From assembly GCA_964610205.1 (NCBI GenBank), contig CAZSVI010000141.1, forward strand, positions 1 to 9,006: a DNA stretch of 9,006 bases, in the 5' to 3' direction. The notes below the pieces were generated by a model, which did not search any database, was not told the DNA's origin, and saw only the letters and a program-made list of their open reading frames with translations. The position numbers and the translations under genes are program-made. Below are positions 1 through 6,357 of the stretch, in pieces. This stretch comes from CAZSVI01 sp964610205. GTDB lineage: Bacteria > Bacillota > Clostridia > DSM-8532. The stretch's first letter is position 1. Each line of letters opens with the position of its first letter.

Positions 1-12
1 TTTATTGTTTTC

Positions 13-145
13 TTATGCTTCATCATAAGTATTGCACGGAAAAATTTTCTTCGTGCCTGATCCTCCTAATCCCATTGGATTAACAAAATGATTACCTGTT
101 AAATTATAATATCTTTATTGCAATAAGTCCAGTATTGGTGTATTC
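13..145 (-). pseudogene. Possible decayed Rhs/YD-repeat protein fragment
   Basis: Read on the minus strand, codons from 145 downward give EYTNTGLIAIK. A shift of frame at about 114 then gives RYYNLTGNHFVNPMGLGG, and the frame ends at a TAA at 13-15. The combination resembles the conserved end of Rhs/YD-repeat core proteins, where a TGL[IY]Y-type element is followed within a few residues by RYY[DN]..TGRF and a DP/NP turn. Here the two parts lie in different frames and are separated by a TAA, and about two residues of the usual spacing are missing. That would fit a small deletion in a dead gene. There is no start codon with a ribosome binding site. The match is short and was made by eye, so chance resemblance cannot be excluded. 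Confidence 0.33.
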
Positions 146-230
146 CGAAATAATATTTCCTTTTTTTCTATTCTATGGTTTAACTCATCCAATCCGCAGG
201 ATCTGGTTCGGATGTTTCATTTACTGTTCC

Positions 231-270
231 CACAAAAACAAATACGCCCATCCGCAATTGGTGATGGGCG
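231..270 (-). terminator. Rho-independent terminator of the bcd-etfB-etfA operon
   Basis: On the minus strand CGCCCATC pairs perfectly with GATGGGCG (8 bp, arms 263-270 and 245-252) around a 10-base loop. It is followed at once by a T-rich tract (TATTTGTTTTTGTG, 231-244). It lies about 130 bases after the etfA stop codon. No T-tract follows it in the plus direction, so it should act on minus-strand transcription only. Confidence 0.75.
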
Positions 271-403
271 CTGAATTCCGTATTTCAATATGCAAATTCC
301 TCCGTCTGGTTAAAAGCAACAGCATCTGGTGCTTCTGATGTATACGCAAAATAACTCAAGCTGTTATGTTATTTCGATGATTTGAATAAGTATAGATTCA
401 GGG

Positions 404-1594
404 TTATCCCAATCTTGCTTTAAATTCTTTTATAAGTTCCGGGAGTATTTCCAGAACATTTCCCACGATTCCAAAGGTGGCAACTTTAAAAATAGGTGCG
501 TCCGGATTTTTATTAATGGCAATAACAACATCAGAAGACGACATCCCGGCCAAATGCTGAACAGCGCCTGAAATACCACAGGCAAAGTATATCTTCGGGC
601 CGACAGTCTTCCCGGTCTGCCCTACCTGATGGCTGTACTCAATCCAGCCTGCGTCAACCGTTGCACGTGAAGCCCCAACCGCGCCGCCAAGCACCCTAGC
701 AAGCTCCTCAACCAATGCGAAATTTTTCGGATCTCCCAACCCTCTGCCGCCGGATACAATAATGTCGGCTTCCGTCAGGTTTACGGCTTCGCATAATGTT
801 TGAACAACGTCAACAACTTTTACTTTTAAGTTATCAGGAATATCCACCCGAGGTTTTATAACCTTTCCTGTTCGAGACTCATCCGGTTCCATTGGTTTCA
901 TAACCTTTGGCCTGACAGTAGACATTTGCGGCCTGTGGTCAGGACAAATAATAGTAGCCATCAGATTGCCGCCAAAAGCAGGTCTTGTCTGCAAAAGAAT
1001 CCTCTTTTCCGGATCAATTTCCAGGCCGGTACAATCGGCTGTCAAGCCTGTATTCAACCTTGAGGATATTCTTGGCGCAAGCGAACGGCCATATGTTGTC
1101 GCACCCATAAGTATTATTTCCGGCTTGAATTTATTCACCAACTCAACAAAAATATCGGTATATGATTCATCGTTAAAGTACTTTAATGACTTGTCCTCTA
1201 CCAGATATACGTTATCGGCCCCATATGCTATGAGTGTTTTTGCCTGATTTCCCATATCCGAACCAATCAAGACAGCAGATAAATGTACCAAGAGAACGTC
1301 CGCCAATTTCCGTCCTTCACCGAGCAGTTCAAGTACAACACCGGAAATATTACCGCATTTTTGTTCTCCAAAAACCCATACTCCTTTATAATTGGACAAA
1401 TCAACCGATTCGCTTTCATCCTTTTCAAGTTCTATGGCATTAAATTTGCATGAGGAAACACATGAACCGCAAAGGGTGCAGTTTTCAAGAATAACCGCTT
1501 TCCTGTCTTTTACCTCAATTGCATTAAAGGGACATGCACCTATGCAAAGCTTGCATCCAACACACTTATCTGTCAACACCCTTATGTCAGACAT
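404..1594 (-). CDS. etfA: Electron transfer flavoprotein alpha subunit with N-terminal 2[4Fe-4S] ferredoxin domain
   Basis: This is the 396-residue alpha subunit of an Etf, a cytoplasmic FAD protein that passes electrons between NADH, an acyl-CoA dehydrogenase and ferredoxin. Residues 1-55 form a bacterial-type ferredoxin domain with two complete cluster motifs (C11, C14, C17, C21 followed by P; and C39, C42, C45, C49). The Etf alpha N-domain follows from about residue 70. The FAD-binding C-domain shows SGGRGLGD (281-288), GASRATVDAGW (307-317), QVGQTGKTVGP (323-333), ISGAVQHLAGM (341-351) and NKNPDAPIF (361-369). Plain EtfA is about 320-340 residues, so the extra length is the ferredoxin domain. 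Fused forms are known in CarE of the caffeyl-CoA reductase and in lactate dehydrogenase/Etf complexes. The ATG start has GGAGGT six bases upstream (1601-1606). It is the last gene of the operon, 79 bases after etfB. The Etf assignment is very secure; a bifurcating role is inferred. Confidence 0.96.
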   Translation of the reverse strand: MSDIRVLTDKCVGCKLCIGACPFNAIEVKDRKAVILENCTLCGSCVSSCKFNAIELEKDESESVDLSNYKGVWVFGEQKCGNISGVVLELLGEGRKLADVLLVHLSAVLIGSDMGNQAKTLIAYGADNVYLVEDKSLKYFNDESYTDIFVELVNKFKPEIILMGATTYGRSLAPRISSRLNTGLTADCTGLEIDPEKRILLQTRPAFGGNLMATIICPDHRPQMSTVRPKVMKPMEPDESRTGKVIKPRVDIPDNLKVKVVDVVQTLCEAVNLTEADIIVSGGRGLGDPKNFALVEELARVLGGAVGASRATVDAGWIEYSHQVGQTGKTVGPKIYFACGISGAVQHLAGMSSSDVVIAINKNPDAPIFKVATFGIVGNVLEILPELIKEFKARLG

Positions 1595-1673
1595 ATTTAA
1601 ACCTCCAATTACAGCTTAATTCACAAAATATTACATTAATCAAACAGAAATATGACATATAACAGAGCATAAA

Positions 1674-2468
1674 CTATCTGCATGTCATAAACTTCATGGA
1701 CACCAACCTGTCGGCAAGCATTTCTGCCTGTTCCCGGGCATCGCCCTCCAACATTTCACTCTTCACATCATGAACCGGTACAAAGGTTCTTACAACCTGG
1801 GTAGGAGAGCCTTTCAGACCGCAAAGCTCCTTATCGGCGTCGATATCCTCGGCAGTTAATATTTTAACTTCGGTTTTTTTTGCTTTCAGCTTCCCTTTTA
1901 TGGACGGAAGACGGGGTTCATTAATTTCCTTTACAACTGTTATTACCGCGGGCAGGGGCATTTCAATAATTTCAAACCCGTCGTCTGTCATACGCTGACA
2001 ACGAATATATCCTTCTCTGATTTCCTCAATCTTCCTGACATATGTCGTATGAGGCAGGCCGAGTTTTTCGGCAAGGCTGGGGCCAACCTGGGCCGTATCC
2101 CCATCGGTTGCTTGCTTTCCGCATATGATTAAATCGTATTCTCCAAGCTTCTTAATACCCATTGAAAGGGCGTACGCAGTAGCAAGGCTGTCTGCTCCCG
2201 CAAAAGCCCTGTCGCTTAATAAAACGGCATTATCCACTCCGACAGAAACGGTCTCCCTCAAAAGATCGGCAACCTTTGGTATTCCCATGCTTATAGCTGT
2301 GACACTGCCGTCTGTTTTTTCCTTTATTCTGACACCTTCCTCAATGGCATATTCATCAAATGGATTGATTATTGCTTCAACACCATCACGGATGATGGTG
2401 TTTGTTTCCGGGTTGATTTTTACCTCATTGGTTCCCGGAACCTGCTTGACACAGACGATTATATTCAA
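1674..2468 (-). CDS. etfB: Electron transfer flavoprotein beta subunit
   Basis: This is the 264-residue partner of EtfA. In bifurcating Etf complexes this subunit binds NADH and the bifurcating FAD. The N-terminus MNIIVCVKQVPGT is typical of the family, as are NPFDEYAIEE (35-44), the flavin/nucleotide loop CGKQATDGDTAQVGP (116-130) and NEPRLPSIKG (183-192). The ATDGDTAQVGP form is the one seen in clostridial Etf-beta proteins of the bifurcating group. The family N-terminus begins at a TTG codon (2466-2468). GGGGAG lies nine bases upstream (2478-2483) and no ATG in the right place competes, so a TTG start is called. The gene is 85 bases after bcd, across a hairpin-bearing gap, and 79 bases before etfA. 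The protein is full length with no missing motif. Confidence 0.95.
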   Translation of the reverse strand: MNIIVCVKQVPGTNEVKINPETNTIIRDGVEAIINPFDEYAIEEGVRIKEKTDGSVTAISMGIPKVADLLRETVSVGVDNAVLLSDRAFAGADSLATAYALSMGIKKLGEYDLIICGKQATDGDTAQVGPSLAEKLGLPHTTYVRKIEEIREGYIRCQRMTDDGFEIIEMPLPAVITVVKEINEPRLPSIKGKLKAKKTEVKILTAEDIDADKELCGLKGSPTQVVRTFVPVHDVKSEMLEGDAREQAEMLADRLVSMKFMTCR

Positions 2469-2500
2469 TTTACTTCACTCCCCGGTTATTTCTGTTATTT

Positions 2501-2527
2501 CCGGAACATTTGATATCCAAGTTCCGG
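2501..2527 (-). promoter_or_regulatory. Intercistronic hairpin between bcd and etfB
   Basis: CCGGAAC (2521-2527) and GTTCCGG (2501-2507) form a perfect 7-bp stem around a 13-base loop in the minus-strand transcript. The loop itself can add a TTG/CAA pairing. No T-tract follows, so it is not a normal terminator. It sits about 30 bases upstream of the etfB TTG start, in the gap between bcd and etfB. An mRNA processing or 3'-end stabilising element that sets the bcd to etfB ratio would fit, but this is inference. Confidence 0.45.
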
Positions 2528-2554
2528 TCTTGCTGTCCGATACTAATTATTAAT

Positions 2555-3712
2555 TTATTTTAATGCGGAAGACTCTTTTATTAATTCAAGAGCTATCACA
2601 TTTCTTTGAATCTGGTTTGTTCCTTCATATATCTGGGTAATCTTTGCATCCCTCATCATCTTCTCTACGGGATATTCCCTCATATAACCATACCCGCCCA
2701 TAATCTGAACAGCGTCAATTGTCACTTTCATGGCGGTATCCGATGCCATTACCTTTGCCATCGCAGATTCTTTGGAAATATTTTTGGCACCGCTGTCAAC
2801 ATGTTTACATGTTTGGTATACCAGACATCTTGCCGCCTCAATCTGGATTGCCATGTCTGCAAGCATATGCTGAACAGCCTGGAATGAAGAAATTGTTTGT
2901 CCGAACTGAACCCTTTCCCTGGAATACCTAACGGCGGCATTGAATGCCCCCTGGGCGATACCGAGAGCCTGGGCCGCTACACCTGGACGGGTTCTGTCAA
3001 GTGTTTTCATGGCGACAATAAAGCCCATGCCTTCCCGAGCAAGAAGGTTCTCCTTTGGAATTTTGCAATCCTCGAAAACCAATTCACATGTACATGACGC
3101 GCGAATGCCCATCTTATCCTCCTTCTTGCCGAATGTGAAACCCGGGGTTCCCTTTTCTGCAATAAAGGCCGAAAAACCTCTTGCCCCTTTGGAACGGTTG
3201 GTGCATGCAATTACCGTGTAGACATCAGCCTCTCCTCCATTTGTAATCCATTGCTTGGTTCCGTTTAGTATATAATAATCGCCGTCCGAAACAGCAGTCG
3301 TCTGAATTCCGGCCGCATCGCTTCCCGCGTTCGCTTCAGTTAAGCCGAAGGCCGCCAGTTTCTTGCCTGCGGCAATATCCGGGAGGTACTTTTGTTTATG
3401 CTCTTCCGAACCGAACAGTATTATCGGAAAGGCACCAAGCCCCGTCCCTGCAAAAGCGAGAGCTATGCCTCCGCAAGCCCTGCTCAGTTCCTCGACAACG
3501 AGTGCCATTTCAAATACTCCGCCGCCAAGTCCCCCGTATTTTTCTTCGATATAAACACCGAACAAATCGGAGTCGGCCAGGTATTTAACGATATCATGCG
3601 GGAACTTTCCCTCATGGTCATATTCAATGGCTACGGGAGCAATTTTTTCATCAGCTATCCTTGCAGCCAGCTCCTTTATCATTTGTTGTTCCTCCGAAAA
3701 GAAATAATTCAT
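2555..3712 (-). CDS. bcd: Acyl-CoA dehydrogenase, butyryl-CoA dehydrogenase type (Etf-linked)
   Basis: This is a 385-residue FAD enzyme of the acyl-CoA dehydrogenase family. With the Etf encoded next to it, it is expected to reduce a short-chain enoyl-CoA to the acyl-CoA. The N-terminal helical domain (1-120) is followed by signature 1, GLTEANAGSDAAG (123-135), in the beta domain and by WITNGG (155-160). The C-terminal domain has RERVQFGQ.ISSFQAVQ (265-281), signature 2 QIMGGYGYMREYP (336-348), and the catalytic base E363 in IYEGTNQIQR (361-370). The stretch LDRTRPGVAAQALG (238-251) looks partly like medium-chain enzymes, so chain-length specificity is not certain. ATG is preceded by AAGGGGTG about seven bases upstream. 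It is the first gene of the operon. No crt, hbd, thl or CoA-transferase gene lies beside it, so crotonyl-CoA is only the default guess. Caffeyl-CoA or acryloyl-CoA type substrates are alternatives. The symbol bcd denotes the family, not a proven substrate. Confidence 0.92.
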   Translation of the reverse strand: MNYFFSEEQQMIKELAARIADEKIAPVAIEYDHEGKFPHDIVKYLADSDLFGVYIEEKYGGLGGGVFEMALVVEELSRACGGIALAFAGTGLGAFPIILFGSEEHKQKYLPDIAAGKKLAAFGLTEANAGSDAAGIQTTAVSDGDYYILNGTKQWITNGGEADVYTVIACTNRSKGARGFSAFIAEKGTPGFTFGKKEDKMGIRASCTCELVFEDCKIPKENLLAREGMGFIVAMKTLDRTRPGVAAQALGIAQGAFNAAVRYSRERVQFGQTISSFQAVQHMLADMAIQIEAARCLVYQTCKHVDSGAKNISKESAMAKVMASDTAMKVTIDAVQIMGGYGYMREYPVEKMMRDAKITQIYEGTNQIQRNVIALELIKESSALK

Positions 3713-3783
3713 ATCAGCACCCCTTCTTTATAAAAATAATGAGCAGAAGTTAGTATCTGGTGATAAATTCATTATTATAGTAT

Positions 3784-3813
3784 ATTATAAAAACACTAAT
3801 GATGCAATAACAA
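3784..3813 (-). promoter_or_regulatory. Likely sigma-A promoter of bcd-etfB-etfA
   Basis: On the minus strand TTGTTA (3808-3813, 4 of 6 bases of the -35 consensus) and a perfect TATAAT (3784-3789) are separated by 18 bases. Transcription would begin near 3777, giving a leader of roughly 65 bases before the bcd ATG. A second TATAAT lies ten bases downstream (3774-3779) but has no matching -35 at normal spacing. This is the only good promoter-like sequence in the divergent gap. Confidence 0.55.
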
Positions 3814-3833
3814 AGCGATAAATTATGGTTATA

Positions 3834-3869
3834 CTTTTCCTTTTCCTTTTCATTATCTTTTCCTTTTCC
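3834..3869. repeat. Polypyrimidine TTTTCC repeat tract in the divergent gap
   Basis: The plus strand carries CTTTTCC-type units: three in a row, then ATTATC, then two more, giving an almost pure pyrimidine run of about 36 bases. The two blocks are near-direct repeats about 18 bases apart. The tract lies between the bcd promoter and the response regulator gene. It could be a binding site, a bent or flexible segment, or a slippage-prone simple repeat. It does not match the LytTR operator consensus as I know it. Confidence 0.5.
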
Positions 3870-3941
3870 GGATTATATTTATTATGAACTAATATGAAAA
3901 GAATCCGATATAAATAATATACTAATTTGATAAAATTTTTC

Positions 3942-3947
3942 AGGAGG
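3942..3947 (+). promoter_or_regulatory. Ribosome binding site that fixes the response regulator start
   Basis: AGGAGG lies six bases before ATG 3954. The reading frame is open back to a TTG at 3927, but that codon is upstream of the ribosome binding site and has none of its own. The nine extra residues it would add are therefore rejected. Confidence 0.85.
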
Positions 3948-3953
3948 ACTAAA

Positions 3954-4706
3954 ATGTATAACTTCGTAATCTGCGAAGATAATTACAATACAGGTTTAAC
4001 AATTAAAGATATTATAATTGACTATGTGAATAAAATAAATCTCGATTATAATATCCATCTGGTAAAGGAGCATTTCGAAGAGGTTATTAAACTCGCCGAA
4101 ACCAATCTTGGGCACGTTAACATATATTTTTTTGACATTATACTTAATCAGGATAACACCTCAGGCCTCACCCTGGCGCGACAAATCCGGAAAATTGATA
4201 TTATGGCTTATTTTATTTTTATAACATCACACCCTGAGTTAAGCTTAAAGGTTTTTCAGTATAAACTTAAGGCCCTGGATTATATATATAAGCAGGATGA
4301 AAATATCCACATAAGAATATACGAGTGTATTGATACCATTATAAATGAAATGCATCAGGTCGGGAATATTGATATCGCCAGGCAGATAACATTGAAAAGC
4401 TATAATGATTTTTATGCTGTTAATCTGAATGACGTTATGTATTTTGAGACCCGGCCCGGTTCAAGAATGTTATATTGCATTTTAAAAAATGGTTCCATTA
4501 TTGAATTTTACGATACCATGAAGGAAATTATGAAGAACCTTGACAGCAGGTTTTTTCACTGTCATAGATCCTTTATTATAAATATCAGGCAAATAAAAAA
4601 ACTTGGTGGAGGAAAACAGCTATACACAGTAATGATGAATGATGGTAAGATTTGCGATGTTTCAAAGCCAAAGTGGAAGGAGCTAGTAAATCGTGTTCGA
4701 ACTTGA
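3954..4706 (+). CDS. LytTR-family response regulator (AgrA-like)
   Basis: This 250-residue cytoplasmic DNA-binding regulator should be phosphorylated by the kinase encoded just downstream. The N-terminal receiver domain (1 to about 130) has the acidic pair E8/D9, the phospho-acceptor D61 in YFFDIIL, the switch residue T91 in FITSH and a conserved lysine at K113. The C-terminal LytTR domain (about 145-250) shows the typical block RFFHCHRSFIINIRQI (199-214). This domain type inserts beta strands into direct-repeat operators and is shared by AgrA, VirR and ComE. The start is ATG 3954, six bases after AGGAGG. The gene overlaps the kinase by 14 bases. It lies divergent to the bcd operon across 241 bases, so that promoter region is a candidate target, although nothing in the sequence shows it. 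Codon choice appears AT-richer than in the flanking minus-strand genes. Confidence 0.93.
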   Translation: MYNFVICEDNYNTGLTIKDIIIDYVNKINLDYNIHLVKEHFEEVIKLAETNLGHVNIYFFDIILNQDNTSGLTLARQIRKIDIMAYFIFITSHPELSLKVFQYKLKALDYIYKQDENIHIRIYECIDTIINEMHQVGNIDIARQITLKSYNDFYAVNLNDVMYFETRPGSRMLYCILKNGSIIEFYDTMKEIMKNLDSRFFHCHRSFIINIRQIKKLGGGKQLYTVMMNDGKICDVSKPKWKELVNRVRT

Positions 4707-6006
4707 TCAATTGATTATGGTTTGCTGCGGTACTCTGGTGCATGTATTAATTATAAGATACCTCAACTTCAATAATATACGCAGATCAATAACAGCAAAT
4801 ATTTTTTTATTTGTTGTTATATTTATGTTTACTATTTTTGCAAATAATATTATCAGCATAACAAGCGTACGTTTCCCTGCCATAGCTTTAATTGTAGCTG
4901 TCTGCGCAATATTAATATTCAAGCTGGGCTTCTTTGAATCCCTTGCGCTTACTCTTATCGGTAATTTTATCCTAATAGTAGGAGATTTTGCCGTTCTTTT
5001 GGTTTTTGTCAATATACTAAAACTTAATTTTTCTATTTTACATAATTCTATTTATAAGATTATAGCGAGTTCAGCTATTCTTCTGGTTACTGTTTTAATC
5101 ATCGTAATAAGGCAATACTTAAGGAGAAAAAGCGTCAAATCAAAGCTAAGTACGAAATCTTTCTTTATTATTTGCGTTGTTTTCATTATAATCATTTGTG
5201 CATTTAACTTATTTTTTAATGCCCGGATCATTTCTATAAATCCTTCTGCCGTTAAAATATATAATTTGACGGCATTTGCCATATATTTTGTTATATGTTT
5301 ATTTCTCATTTTTCTTTATTTTACCTCCAACAATCAGAAACTTATACTGGAACAGCAAACCAGGGAATATGAGCATCTTATTGAATATACGGGAGTGATT
5401 GAAAACTTATATGAAGACATCAGAAACCAGAAGCATGATTTTATGAATGTATTGTTTTCAATAAAAGGATTTTTGGACAACAACCAGTTTGATAAGCTGA
5501 AAGACTATTATAACAATGATATTTTGGCGGAATATGATGAAAAACATCCCAACTGTATCCTGTCTTCACTGAATATGATTAAACATCCAGGGTTGAAGGG
5601 AATTCTTGCCTATAAACTGAACCAGGCTGTTAATACAAATATAAACGTATTTGTGAATATTTTTGAGGTGATCCATATAACGGGTATGGAAACGATTGAC
5701 CTGTGTAAAATAGTGGGAATACTCATTGATAATGCCATTGAGGCTTCAATTGAATCCAGCCGGAGGGAACTCCACCTGGGAATAGAGGAAAATGAGCGTG
5801 GTGTCTCCACTATTATAGCGAACACATACCGAATCGAACCTGATTTGAACCAAATTTACAAGCGCGGATTTTCAACGAAAGGAAAGAACAGAGGATTGGG
5901 GTTATACAATGTGAAGGAAACTCTATCCCGCTATCCCTCTGTTCTTTTAATAACAACAATAGAAAATAACACTTTTTTTCAGGAACTTATTATTCCGCCA
6001 ATTTAA
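4693..6006 (+). CDS. AgrC-like membrane sensor histidine kinase (GHKL ATPase)
   Basis: This 437-residue sensor kinase is the likely partner of the regulator upstream. Residues 1-211 are very hydrophobic, with six to seven predicted membrane spans (about 5-24, 34-56, 62-79, 83-109, 121-140, 156-177, 187-211) and no large extracellular domain. AgrC-type peptide sensors share this layout. A coiled linker (212-245) leads to the phospho-acceptor H248 in RNQKHDFMNVL. The ATPase domain has the N-box GILIDNAIEAS (342-352) and the G-box GFSTKGKNRGLGLYNVKE (392-409). The GTG start at 4693 is chosen because AAGGAG (4677-4682) lies ten bases upstream. A TTG at 4711 and an ATG at 4717 in the same frame are 28 and 34 bases from it. 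The coding overlap suggests coupled translation with the regulator. No agrB or agrD gene is in the window, so the ligand is unknown. The stop is 2 bases from the end of convergent yhbY. Confidence 0.92.
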   Translation: MFELDQLIMVCCGTLVHVLIIRYLNFNNIRRSITANIFLFVVIFMFTIFANNIISITSVRFPAIALIVAVCAILIFKLGFFESLALTLIGNFILIVGDFAVLLVFVNILKLNFSILHNSIYKIIASSAILLVTVLIIVIRQYLRRKSVKSKLSTKSFFIICVVFIIIICAFNLFFNARIISINPSAVKIYNLTAFAIYFVICLFLIFLYFTSNNQKLILEQQTREYEHLIEYTGVIENLYEDIRNQKHDFMNVLFSIKGFLDNNQFDKLKDYYNNDILAEYDEKHPNCILSSLNMIKHPGLKGILAYKLNQAVNTNINVFVNIFEVIHITGMETIDLCKIVGILIDNAIEASIESSRRELHLGIEENERGVSTIIANTYRIEPDLNQIYKRGFSTKGKNRGLGLYNVKETLSRYPSVLLITTIENNTFFQELIIPPI

Positions 6007-6008
6007 TA

Positions 6009-6299
6009 TTACGGAAGATCAATAACCTTGTTTTCACGGGATTCACGATATAAGACAAACCTGTTTCCTATAATCTGAACAATTTCGGCCTTAAGCTGTG
6101 TTGATATCTCTTCGCATACTTCTTTTGCCCTAAGCTCCGAATTCCTCAGAATGCTTCCCTTCACAAGCTCCCTGGCTTCCAGTGCTTCATCAAATTGTTT
6201 TATCACATTTTCCGAAACTCCGCCTTTTCCAACTTGAAAAATAGCGGGCAGTGTATTGGCAATTCGTTTCAAATAGCTCCGTTGCTTACCTGTAAGCAT
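6009..6299 (-). CDS. yhbY: YhbY-type CRM-domain RNA-binding protein (ribosome assembly)
   Basis: This 96-residue protein is a single CRM domain. The family binds pre-50S ribosomal RNA and takes part in large-subunit assembly. The sequence begins MLTGKQRSYLKRIAN, carries the GKGG loop (24-27) that contacts RNA, and has LVKGSILRNSE (45-55) and IVQIIGNRFVLYRES (73-87). The length equals that of the family. The ATG has GGAG eight bases upstream (6308-6311). It lies 58 bases downstream of obgE in the same direction with no terminator between them, so it is probably co-transcribed with obgE. Its 3' end faces the kinase gene with only 2 bases between the two stop codons. Confidence 0.95.
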   Translation of the reverse strand: MLTGKQRSYLKRIANTLPAIFQVGKGGVSENVIKQFDEALEARELVKGSILRNSELRAKEVCEEISTQLKAEIVQIIGNRFVLYRESRENKVIDLP

Positions 6300-6357
6300 A
6301 AAACCAACTCCTTTTTAAAAGTCAGGGATTAAGGAACTGGACCATAGGTACTCATTA

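Larger units (their letters stand above)
1..403. other. Gene-free stretch downstream of etfA
   Basis: No intact gene is supported in these 403 bases. The stretch holds the terminator of the bcd-etfBA operon (231-270, minus) and a probable decayed Rhs/YD-repeat coding fragment (13-145, minus). Between the two, and between the terminator and etfA, there are only short open stretches on the minus strand broken by stops. One of these is a 22-codon run at about 280-350, which I do not recognise. A 67-codon plus-strand reading at 135-338 has no ribosome binding site, no family resemblance, and crosses the terminator hairpin, so it is not called. Confidence 0.6.

Noticed and set aside
12..29. CTTATG/CATAAG hairpin and a start-like ATGAAGCATAAG at the left edge (minus strand)
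   Set aside because: The stem is short with no T-tract. The ATG has no ribosome binding site at proper distance (AGGAGG is more than 30 bases away), and only about eight codons are visible before the window ends.
135..338. 67-codon plus-strand reading frame in the left gap
   Set aside because: No ribosome binding site, no recognisable family, and it runs antisense through the etfA terminator hairpin.
339..372. AAATAAC/GTTATTT inverted repeat after etfA as a terminator
   Set aside because: The stem is AT-only in character with a long loop; the GC-rich hairpin with T-tract at 231-270 is a much better terminator.
3888..3925. TATAAA and TATACT as -10 elements for the two-component genes
   Set aside because: No acceptable -35 element at 16-18 bases from either; AT-rich sequence yields such strings by chance.
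3927..3953. TTG start nine codons upstream for the response regulator
   Set aside because: AGGAGG lies inside that extension, and the receiver domain normally begins right at the chosen ATG.
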